From: Tamarix chinensis
Lineage: Eukaryota > Streptophyta > Magnoliopsida > Caryophyllales > Tamaricaceae
Assembly (NCBI GenBank): GCA_030549775.1
Contig: CM060177.1
Coordinates: forward strand, 54,810,638 to 54,874,637
Length of the DNA stretch: 64,000 nt
Reading direction: 5' to 3'
Numbering within the stretch: position 1 is the first letter of the stretch; each line of letters opens with the position of its first letter. Below, piece by piece: positions 21,803-32,899 of this stretch. Below the pieces are notes generated by a model. That model was given only the letters and a program-made list of their open reading frames with translations. It did not search any database and was not told where the DNA came from. The translations under genes and the position numbers were made by a program.

Positions 21803-24800
21803 TATAATATCCCATATTTTTTTAAGATGGTTGAATGAGAAATTTATAAATTTTTTGACCCTTGATCTTAATTTAATATTATGATTTGGTTTAAGGAAAA
21901 GTTTATTTGAAACCATGTTAAGAAAGAGAGTTTATTGAGTTTTTCAGACAAACCGATTGACAACTTCCACAAACCAGTCAACTAGTTGAGGGAAGTGATC
22001 GACTACTTTGTAGGACAGTCAATTGGTAAGCCCACTCTGATAAACTTGTTTGTTACCTTGGACATATTTCTTTGAACTGGTTTTTCTAAAAAATCTCTTT
22101 TACTGAAATGGAACATTACCAACCCATGCCAAATTTTCCTTAAGACGTTTCTAACCATTTTTAAAATGCATTTAGCCTGAACTATTAAATCGATATAGAG
22201 GTCGATTGGGACAATTGATGGGGAGAGATGACCTTATCCTTATCTTCTTCCACCTCTCTCCTCTACACACATTTCTGCTATTAATGCTTCAATCATAGGC
22301 ACACCTTAATGCAACTAGAAGATTCCTTCCTTGATGATCTTCCTTTACATCTCATGTGTAAGCTAATTCTGGCTTAATTAACCTACATCATCCAGAAATA
22401 CCATTTGAGATCTATAGAATTGATCAAGATATTTTAGACAAAATTCATCTATTTAGCTTGAGTTTAAATAGTAATTTTTAGGGTTTTGATTTGGTTCTAG
22501 AACCCTTTATCATTTGCTCTATTGGTTGGTTGTAAATAGCCCCAATCATCCCTTATATGTACCTTTTCATTTAGCCACAAAAATATCTAAGTATCGTATT
22601 CACCTTCTCTATTTCCACACTTTGAGCCTTATAATTAATTTTTCATACACTTTTCTAATATTGTCTATAACTCTCTCTTGTTTCAATTATTCAGCAAGAA
22701 AGAGTTAGATTTTAGGAAAAATGTTGAGTGGTGTAGCTAAGAATTTCCTTATTTCACCTCAAGTTAGTATTCTTTTATTTCTTTCTAGTTTTAAAATTTA
22801 CTAAGTTTTTGGTGTAAATTTCTAAGTTTAAGATTGTGGTTTTTATGTTTTAAAAGCTATGAATTTCACTATTTGAAATTGTAGTTTAAAAGGGAATTTT
22901 TCTTACATTAAGTGATTATTTATTCTAAAATGATTAATGAGTATTCTTGCAAGTTGGCATGAGCATATATAGCCTGCATAAGTGACTTTGATGGATTGAT
23001 GACATAATTTGAGTAAAGAGCATGAAAAGTGGTAAAAATAAGATATGGTGATTTCATGTGTGAAATGTAAATAAATTAAGTTAGAATTATGCCAAACTAT
23101 GTTGATACATGTTTTAATGTTGTTAAGGATTATTTATATGAAAGAATCTAAAATAAATTTAATATTTTGTTTTGTTTTAGGATAAGCCAATAAACTAGTT
23201 AGGTTAAATTGATTGACTAGTTCCTAAAACAATTGACTGGTTGACCTAACATATCGAATGACAAGCCTATAGACACCTTAGTCTTAATCTCTACTTAAAC
23301 CCATCAACTAGTTGGGCAGAACTAATCGATTGGTTTATGTATAGTCGACATGTTTTCCTAGACGGATCACTTAGTTTGAGGAAAGCCATTGTTTGGTTTA
23401 GTCAAACTGATCGACTATTTTGCAGGATTTGTTTCCCTTTGATTTGGTTTTTCTGTGAGGCTATATTTTATTATACTATGATTATTAATGGGATAAAATA
23501 CAAATTTCATCATTGATTATTGGCTTAATGAAAAAATTAAATTGATAATAAATTATGATATACTTTAAGAGTAATGTAAAGGCTAAATGGGTATTCCACT
23601 TATGATAAGTGATGATATTGATAAAAGACTAATGAAACTCAACATGGGCTTGAGAAAAATGATTAGATGGATATGAGTAATATGGTACAAGGATAAATAG
23701 AAACCCACATGGTTGGGAAAATAAATGAAAAGGATTGATATGGAATAAACAAGGAAATTGCCTTACTTGTTTTCATATGGGCCTAGTGTGGTCACTTATT
23801 CTTATGAATGACGTACCAATCTCGTACAGCTAAAGACAATCAAGTTGAGTATGGATCTAGGTTACTCGATCCTCAATTAGCTACTGGGGGTTAGTCTACC
23901 TTGAGGCATTCTTGGTGCCTTTAGGCTTTGCCATTCAGAGGGGTCCTATGTGGTCCCAGTGCCTTACCTACACTAAACATTGATGATGTACTAGGGGGTA
24001 TTGATAATAAAGGGCTTGGTTATGTAAGTGGTTGGCTTCGACCAAGACTTATGTCCATACTGGTTGGCTTTGGGCTCGACTTATGCTCGTTCTGGTGATT
24101 AGCTTCATCCTAGACTTTATGTCCCTTACTTCGATAGCCTTCTATCGTATGTGAAACCTTGGGGTGGTGCATAATGTATCACTCAATGATAACAAAGTAT
24201 GGAATGATAGGTTATTGGTTGATAAAATGTGAATGATGACCAAGTGAATGGTAGCAATGGTACGAGTGACTAAAAATGGATAAAACCTAGTTTGTACACT
24301 TAGCCAATGTCTTAAATGACCAATTGGTTATCAAATGGATTATTGATTGAATGATTGACCTGTGTTATATCTTAATATGGAAATGATATAATCTAAAGGA
24401 TTGAGTAATAAGAAATAATACCTAGTTTTCTTAGATTTTATCTGCCATTACATATGTGAGTACCTATGAGATGATAATGTGAAACTAAGCATGATATATT
24501 TGGAAATGTTTGATTGATGCATGATAGCATGTTATGATGTGTTTTTATCATTATATATGTCTTTATCATGATGCATGTTGTATTTTGTATCCATATACCA
24601 TAGAATTGGTATGCTTGTGTTTATAGTGAGGTAGCAACTTAGCTTACGAAATATATAGCATACTAATGTGCCTATTTGCTCGGTCACCTACTTACTCCCA
24701 TGAGTAGAGGGCTACCTGCAAGTCTTTAGGGATGGCCAATAAAGGGCCTACTGCTATTAGGTTGGGGCTTGAGAGCATAGACATTCAAAGATCTTGTGGG

Positions 24801-25139
24801 GTCCATAAGGGATTGTTGTTTTAATGAGGTTATCATACCCTAAATCATTTATGTGTAGTCCTATACTTTTATCTACACACATTTTGTAACAATTTGGTCA
24901 GGGACTAACACAATCCTTTGATTTAAATAATCTGTCAATTCATTTATGGAATCTTTCATTCATGCACTCTGTTATTTTATATGCTTCATTTGGTTTTAGC
25001 CTTGTGTCTAATATGGGGTAGGCAGTAGACATCTAACTTGTGTCAAGTATAACGGTAACACTCCATTTTTCCTAAGTGTATTTTCAACTTCCCCAATGAT
25101 TTCAATGAAATTTTATCAATGAAAAATGTGGGTGTTATA
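21803..25139 (+). mobile_element. Solo chromoviral LTR L3, 3.3 kb
   Basis: Starts TATAATATCCC and ends GGGTGTTATA, the decayed form of TGTAATACCCC ... GGGTGTTACA; both terminal changes are transitions. It is flanked by GTGCT/GTACT, with no primer site after it and no second LTR, which fits a solo LTR left by LTR-LTR recombination. Inside are clusters of CAGTCAACTAGTTG-type quasi-palindromes (21,975-22,035; 23,185-23,425) and three ~33-base repeats (TTGGCTTCGACC...TATGTCC) at 24,031-24,130. Confidence 0.8.
24031..24130 (+). repeat. Three ~33-base tandem repeats in L3
   Basis: TTGGCTTCGACCAAGACTTA, TTGGCTTTGGGCTCGACTTA and TTAGCTTCATCCTAGACTTT begin successive units, each followed by TATG-C-type sequence. 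They occupy the LTR position where L1 and L8 carry their ~50-60-base repeats. Confidence 0.65.
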
Positions 25140-25144
25140 GTACT
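25140..25144. repeat. Right target-site duplication of L3
   Basis: GTACT; partner of GTGCT at 21,798-21,802. Confidence 0.65.
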
Positions 25145-28100
25145 ATTAAATAACATAAAACATTATAAGAGTTAGAGTTTACAAAATCATGACTAAATCA
25201 TATCCAAACGTAATGAAATTCCTAGAGAGAGTGGTTTCTATAATAAGGAAAAATCATGAGAGTTTGGGTCTATAAAGGGATAAAACCAGAATGCCCATGC
25301 TCTATTAAGTACACAAGGTCCTCTACTCATACTGTTATGTAATTGACTGATTAATTAGTCACATCAATATGAGATGTACTAAGTATGTTAGGTTATCTAT
25401 TTTTGGGAGTTATAATGCACATAAGGTTATAATAGGCATATAATTCATGATGCCACACATTCTCATACTTATGTAATAACATACTAACTCGCACAATTTT
25501 AGAACATGGAATTCTCATACTTATACTCTATACATGCATATGGAAGTAGATACCATCTAGTTTAGTGATATGAATGGGAATCACAAAAATATCATGCTTT
25601 AGAAAAGTGTAGGGGATTCATGGCTAATCATGCTTGCCAAAAACTTTGAGAATCATAGATAAAGACTTATGAACATATGATGTGACATACAAAGGATGAT
25701 AGCTACTCAATTAATCTGTAAGGGATATTCCATTCAATCATTCATGAGATTCTTAATGTTATATTATATGAGTATTTATTTATTTATTTATTTCTGTTTG
25801 AGCGATGGATTAGATTATCCTCCATGTTCTCTCAATACTCATGAAACCAAAATTGATAACAATATTACATAAGTTTTGGTGATGTTAAGAAAACCACCAA
25901 TTGATATACGGTCAAATAAAAGCATAAGAAACCAACGATGGGTATAAAATCAAACTAAGGCTAAATAAACCACCTCGGTGGTCATACCCTTTAGTATCAA
26001 TACAACTAGAATGTCATTAGCGTCTAGATTAGTAGGTGTTGGAATCAACTAGGATTCTACCCAAAGAAAAACATCAGAAACTAAACTAACCCTTGATAGA
26101 TAAGTGACAATATGATAATGTAGTCCCATATAGTGCTACATGATCTTCCACTTTAAGTATTTAGTTTTTTTTAAACAAGATATCCACAAAATAAGGCCTT
26201 CATAGTATACCAAATCAACCATGACATCATAATTATTCCATGTTATCCATCATAACCCATATGACATATAAAACACATGTCACTAATACTTAACCAATTC
26301 AACAAATCAATTATGTTGATTAATCCATGGTAATTAGTGGATTTCCATCATCTATGAATCATAATATGGCATAATATCATTTCCTAAATGCTTTGAAGGT
26401 TTAAAATTTATCAACAAAAGAATTTTGGCTAAAATAAGTTGATTAGTTTTATAAACAAGTCAATCAATTTATCGCTACCAAACTATAGTGTCCCTATCAA
26501 AACCAGTCGATCAATTTGCCTAACTAATCCGCTAATGTAAAGAGTATTCAACTAGTTTTGTCCATAAAGTAGATGGATTCAATTTGAGACCAACCAACAT
26601 AATACTCTACATAAACTAGTCACTAGGTTGACCTAACTATTCAATGGTTTTAGAGACCATTAAGCCTTTTGAATGAAGTAGCCAATTGATTATTATAAAA
26701 ACGTTTATACCTATAATTTCGTAATCAAATTCAAGTGTAAAATACCAACCATAACACATCCATATCATTGGACACTGTTGAAAACTAAGATTCACTATGC
26801 TTAACCACTAAATCATGTTACATTTCAAATTATTCAGCAAGATTCATGTAAAAAAACTCATATTTTCTCAAAATAACATACTTAAGGCATGAATAAACAC
26901 TAGAAAAACAAATAAAAAATGACCATACGTAAACAATTCCCAAAAATATTGCAACCTATATGCTCATTCACTCCACACCACATGGAAATAATGACTTACC
27001 TTAAGTGAAGCTTAGCAAAACACTCTAAGAGAAAACATTTAGCTAAGAGTTTATAAACCTCAAAAACCTTAAAAAAACAAGATTAGAAGATGGTAAAAAC
27101 TCCTAAAAATTTCTAAAATAGAAACCTAATAAGAGGTTAGGAAAAATTAATAATAAACTCAACCTTTAAAAAAATAGAGCACTAAGGGAAGGATTCAAAT
27201 CCTTAATCATTTCTTTAAACTAACCATATATTCCTTTTCAGTTAACAAGAAATAGTTAGAGGAAGGATTATAAGAGGTGTATAAGATGAAAAGTAGCAAG
27301 CATGAAGAAAAAAAACGCAGGTTGAGAGGGAAGAGAAAGAAGGATATAGCTCGATGGTTGATAGAAGATAAGGAAAAATAGAGGTTGGGGTGTGCCTAAA
27401 ATTCCCACAATCTAATGTGAAATAAAAGGGGGGAAAGGTATATAATACTAAAACCCTAATTCCCCTACATTAATTTGGGTTTTTATGTTAAGGCTTTGGA
27501 GTTATTGTGCTAAACTTATTCCCACAGCTAAATTAGTGTGAGTTGAAAAACTTCAAGGTAATGTACCTTATAAATTTTGAAACCAAACAGGGGAAAAGAG
27601 ATAAAAAGGAGAGGGAAATATGATCATAAGGTATTTTCAGGTTGCAAAGATAAATCACCATTCTGGGTTGCACATAAGAGAGAGAAAAAATTGAGGAAGA
27701 AGAATACTATGGTGGTGAGGTCATCAACCACCTTTTGTTAATTCTCGTCCCTTATATCCAATCATGGTATGGGAAACTCTTAGATTACAATTCACAAATT
27801 ATCAAATATAACATAGAAATAATTTTAATATTGATTAACAAGATTCAAGATCATTGGTAGAATTTGTTCAACTAAATTGGAGTTAAAAAGCTCATTGATT
27901 TGTTGAACCACCTAATAGGTTTGGTTTAACCATCGATTAGTTTCCCAATACCAATATTTTTGTTCCACCAATCAATCGATTTCCCAAAACTAGTTGCCAA
28001 AACCCAAAATATATTTCTAAAACAAGATCAACATCATCAAATACATCATTAAGAACATTTAAATCATGATTAAACAAATGAATTAATATACATCAACATT

Positions 28101-28736
28101 TTAAAACTACCTTCCAGTAAAACTAACCTTTTTAAACCCTTACGACCAAATTTTTACTCATGCTTTGCAGAATCAAGCCTAGCACATTAAGACATATTAG
28201 GTCAATAGGCTCACCAAACATAATCACTCATAGTCTTAACCTAGCCATACCAAAATGATTAATGTGTAACACACAATTCAATACCTAAAAGGCCTAACTA
28301 GATGTGATTTTATTACAACCCCAATACACTCACCTCCAAAGCTCCCAACACCAAGGAAAGATCTTTTAAAACTTCCTCCAAAACTACACCTTGATTACCA
28401 AGATCAAAGATGACATGTAACTTATAAAAATAATTTGAAGTAAGTGAATGAAGAGAAAAGATATGACAAAGATGAGTAGGGTTTTCCCCCTAAAAGCAAT
28501 CTTTGAGCAAAATAGTATTCCATATATTAAAATATGACCCCTACTTCTCAATGTTTTTGTTATGCCAATTGATTAGCTACATCATACCAATCTATTGGTT
28601 TCATGGAAACAAGATGGAAGCAGGTTTACTAGTTTATTTGTTTTCCAAGCCAATCAAATTGTCTCCTAGTCTGGAAGAAAAAAAAACCTTCTCTTACTTT
28701 AGTTAAATTCATTTCCCTCAAAAAAATAACATTTAC

Positions 28737-28760
28737 AATAATAATAATAATAATAATAAA
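28737..28760. repeat. (AAT)8 microsatellite
   Basis: Uninterrupted AAT units near the start of LTR L6 in its own orientation. Confidence 0.95.
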
Positions 28761-28783
28761 TAGTCATAATACGGGGTATTATT

Positions 28784-31101
28784 GTTTGGCATTCCCTAAT
28801 GATCATCATATGGTGAACTATGAAACTACTATTTATTATTATTGCATTATTTGGCTACCTTAGTTGAGACAATGTTTGGTGGGTGTTTCTAAACAAGTGT
28901 AATTTTGGTTTTTTTTGGTAACCTTTGTAATAACTCAAATGTTTCCTTAGCCTAGTTATAAGCTCATAATCTGCTTCAAATATTTCTATCATGTTTTCCA
29001 AACAATTCATATTAAATTTGAGATTTCTAACACTTATTTTATTCACTTGTAGAAAATTGCACTTTATGCAAATTCTCCAATCATGTCATTTTAACTTATT
29101 TTGATTAACTCTTAACGTTTAAATTAATCCCAAATAAAATTACAAACATAATCTTTCTTTTTACTACGTTCCACATCATTAATTAATATTTATTTTGTTA
29201 TTTAATCACTTATGGAAACATTTTTGTCGCTTACAAAAAAGAAACAATTTCTACAATTTATATTCTAAGTTTTTCCTTGCTCATTTTAGATTATGAAAAA
29301 AATTATTCTTACTTTAAAATTATTTTTAGCTTAGATAAGTGTCTCATACATTTTCAAGTTTGTGTATTACTTTAGAATCTTGCAGTTTCACAATTTTTTT
29401 ATTTTTTATCACAAATGATTTTTTCCAATTTCTCTATTTTTATCTATTCGAGATATGATTGAAGTCTTAAATCAAATATTTGTACATACTTATAAAAATT
29501 ATCCTGCATTAATCCATTCACTTTTTAATCTTTCAATAATTGCTTCACCCATTTACGAGAAAACCTAATTCTGTGGATTATTTGATTATTTCATTTTCAC
29601 TCTATTTCCATTTCAAAATATCAAAACTACTATGTGTGTGGGGGGAGGGGGTGGGTGGGTTCTTAAAGTTATTTTGCACCATCCTATATATTTTCTTAAT
29701 ATTTGGTGATAATTTGCTATATGATTTTTTTAAATGCATATTTTTGGACATTCTTCACATTTTAAGTCATTAATATAATCTACTATACTTAATAACAATA
29801 TAGCAGCATATTAACTAAAATAACTAGTCTAAAAATCTAAATTAACATAGTTTACCTTAGTTAACAAAAAACCCAACCATAAGTACATCATAATCATCAC
29901 CTTTATAACTATCATTTTCAACCTTTCTTTCAAGTGTTAAAGAATAAAGTATTAGGCTAACTATTTAACTATCATTTTAAACCTTAAAAACACCAAAAAT
30001 ACCCAACCATTGTCATGCATTAACCACCTACCAAAATCACGTGAAACTCTCCTCATGTAAACCTAAATCCTCACCCCATCGTAGTCACCCCTAGTGTTTA
30101 GATGAGCTATTCCTGCTAAAACCCCTTATTTCTTCAACTCCCTCACTATTTTTCTTACCTTATAAATCCCCTAACTTTCCTCACTTCTATCTTTGGAGCT
30201 AGTATTTCTTCTCGGGTTTAAGCCTACATTTTCCACCCAATCTAACGGCCTTATTGCATTTTACAACTAACATGTTTCCTTCCTTCATTGCTTATAAACC
30301 AATGCCTCTCTTGTTCATTTTTATTTATCTCCACATATTTCCTAAAAGAGAAAAACACGTACTTCACCTCTTCAAATGAAAAAATTGGTTATTTTTTTCA
30401 TGGCCCTTATCTACATTTTCCTCCTTGTTCTTAACCAACAATGGTAGTGCTACAACTACTTGAGTTGCCTACTTCCAACACTTTTATCTACTTTGTTTCT
30501 AACCTATTTATCTTGATTTCTATTGCATTATAATCCTTTTAATGCATAATCCACAACATTACCAAATTTCATCAAAACTTTGTGGTATTTCCTATTCATT
30601 TGGGCCCCCCAAATTCCTCTTCCAACCACAATCTATGTTGTTTTTACTACTTGAATTGTTTTAAGCAAATATTTACATGGTTAATTATGCCTCTTTCTAT
30701 GTTATTGTTTCCATTCATCTCCCAACGAATGATCTTCATTACCCAACATTTACCCCTTCATTTCCTTGAGATCTTTCATTATCCTAATGTGTTTTTGCTT
30801 TGTCACCATCTATATGGTCTTAATTGCATTTTTAGCCTAGCTTCAACAGCCTCTTCTACATCCATTTTTATATTATTAATTCTTACCCTTATTTTCTCAC
30901 TTTTCCTTGATAAATTCTATATAACCTTAAATTTATTATTATTCCTTTGTTAATGATTCAAGAGTGGGAAAATATGAAGTGGTTTGGAGCATTATTTTAT
31001 TTGTTAAAAGATTAACATTTGAGTATGCTACTAACTCTTAAGATATAAAAATTATGTCCTTTTATTTGTTTAAAAGAAAGCAAATTGTGTTTTGTTATAT
31101 G
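28784..31101. other. AT-rich region without recognised genes
   Basis: About 2.3 kb between LTRs L6 and L5. The minus-strand frame 28,855-29,046 (63 residues) has a less biased composition than chance frames nearby but no motif I recognise. The plus frame at 30,582-30,953 is rich in Phe, Leu and His as expected from TC-rich DNA. A G-quadruplex motif lies at 29,640-29,659. Confidence 0.5.
29640..29659 (+). other. G-quadruplex motif with single-base loops
   Basis: Six G, A, five G, T, three G, T, three G. Four G-runs of at least three are separated by one-base loops, the arrangement that gives the most stable parallel quadruplexes. It stands alone in very AT-rich DNA. Confidence 0.85.
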
Positions 31102-32825
31102 TGTAATACCCCAACTTTTAGATATACTTAATCCCTAAAAAATAATAACTTAACCAAATTCTAATCTTGAGAAATAGAGATTATTATCCTACCTTAACTC
31201 TATAATATAAAATCTTAACCTAATCATAATCTTTATTCTAAGTAAATTATAATTTTTTTAAACCAAACCTTAATCCTAAAGCATTTATATCCTAATCTTA
31301 ACTAATGTAGATAATCAATGAAATTTTCATCTAGTATTAACCATTAAGACACTTACCCTTTTCTTTTTTCTTTTTCTTCATTTAATTTATTTTCCTTTTT
31401 CCTCCCTACATACTTGATCTCTATTTTAATTTCTTCACCACTTCCTCCTACATAAAATCTTCCCTAGCCATACACTCTACTATTCTCTATGTCAAGACTT
31501 CACCTACACCCTACCCCATCAACAAATCATCACCTATAAGCTACACCAATGAGCTTCATTGATAATTTCTACCCAAATCATGTATCTTCTCCCTTACTAT
31601 TTCTCCCTCATGCACACCACCTTCTCTATCTTTCACATTATTCATGCTAAAATAAATATATATATATACCCTTCCAATATCTCTGTACCTCATTTAATGC
31701 CCAACAAACTCCACACTCTCAGTTTCTATAAAGCAAAACCATACCCCAATCACCTCCCTCTTCCAACTCTATTCAATGTCAAAGCAATAATCACCACCCC
31801 ACCAACCAAAACAACTAACCACCACCATACACTATGAATGTAGCCACCACTACCACCCTATCATTCACCCTCATCGTCAGCAACCATCACCTTGTTAATA
31901 CCATCTTCCTCTCCCCATCCTTTGAACTCTATTTCTTTTTTCCTTTCCAAAAAATAGCCTTACGCTCCTCGTATGACCTAAGTTTTCCCTTTCCAAGATG
32001 TTAGGCACATAGTAGTGGACTCTCACATAGCCTAGCCATTTTTTCTTACACATGGTTCAAAGTACAGTTATATGCACCTCATTCTTACTCTTGCACTTCA
32101 TGCATAACTCTGAAAATCTCAGACACCGCACCCATTTGCTTTTCCAGCTCTTGACCTATGCTTGAATTTCCTGACAAGGTTGGTCTCTTCCTCTAGCATA
32201 TTTGTGCGTCCTTATATCCACACCCATGCTCAACTCAAACATAATACTAACATAACCCTAACCTCCACTACACTTCCACACAACTCGAGCCTTCCACTTA
32301 TTTTGGTTATTTCCACTTCTACCTTTATTTACCATAAATTTTCCCTCACTTTTTATTCTTAATTCCAAATTATATCATCTAGTGATCTCAAAGGCGGTGA
32401 TTTAGGATTTTGAGCTTACATTCGAGTTTCCATGTTGGTAAGGATACTTATATTAGTTAAGCATGAATGTATACTATATATTTATATATTTATCTTGATT
32501 ATAATTTTGTCTACAAAATATTATTTATGATCATGGTATGATATGATATAGTGAAAGGGACAAAATGTTAAGGTATGTATTTGGGGTATAATGTTGATAT
32601 GTGGAATTTTTGGATATTATATGGTGTTGAGTATCTTATAGGAATATTAAGGATTGATATGTATTGATATTGGGATTCTTAGGGCCTTTATAAAATGTGA
32701 TTAGAATGACAAAAATTTTGTCATTTCATGGTAATATGGGAAATAATCTTTACTTAATAAGTTTTGAGGGTGTTATCTAATATTTATAAGTAATAGGATT
32801 AAATGACTGATTTAGTAAATTATAA
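31102..32825 (+). mobile_element. Chromoviral LTR L5, left part, interrupted by LINE-2
   Basis: Starts TGTAATACCCCAACTTTTAG, nearly identical to the start of L2. A TTCTTTTTTC-rich pyrimidine stretch at ~31,355-31,410 parallels the CT-rich part of L7. The sequence is cut at 32,825 by LINE-2 and resumes at 36,994. Confidence 0.7.
32813..32825. repeat. Left target-site duplication of LINE-2
   Basis: TAGTAAATTATAA, matched at 36,981-36,993 by TAGTAAATTACAA (12 of 13). Confidence 0.85.
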
Positions 32826-32899
32826 TTTTTTTTGAAAGTTAAGATTTAATGATATTATCAAGGCAAAACAAAAGTACATCCAAACAAAGGCACCTTAGG

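Larger units (their letters stand above)
21634..28783 (-). mobile_element. Minus-oriented chromoviral LTR L6, split by solo LTR L3
   Basis: On the plus strand the left edge TATAACACCCTCCAT is the complement of an LTR 3' end, followed ~65 bases later by GGGTGTTATCGCTATA, matching complemented GGTAACACTCC context of L3. L3 then intervenes (21,803-25,139) and L6 resumes at 25,140. Its right edge GGGGTATTATT at 28,773-28,783 is the complement of AATAATACCCC, an LTR start. CAGTCGATCAAT-type motifs occur inside in both L6 and L3. Total without L3 is ~3.8 kb. No primer site flanks the left edge, so it is probably a solo LTR. Its own target-site duplication was not found. Confidence 0.65.

Noticed and set aside
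30582..30953. 123-residue Phe/Leu/His-rich frame
   Set aside because: TC-rich DNA produces such hydrophobic frames; no start context, domain or supporting neighbour.
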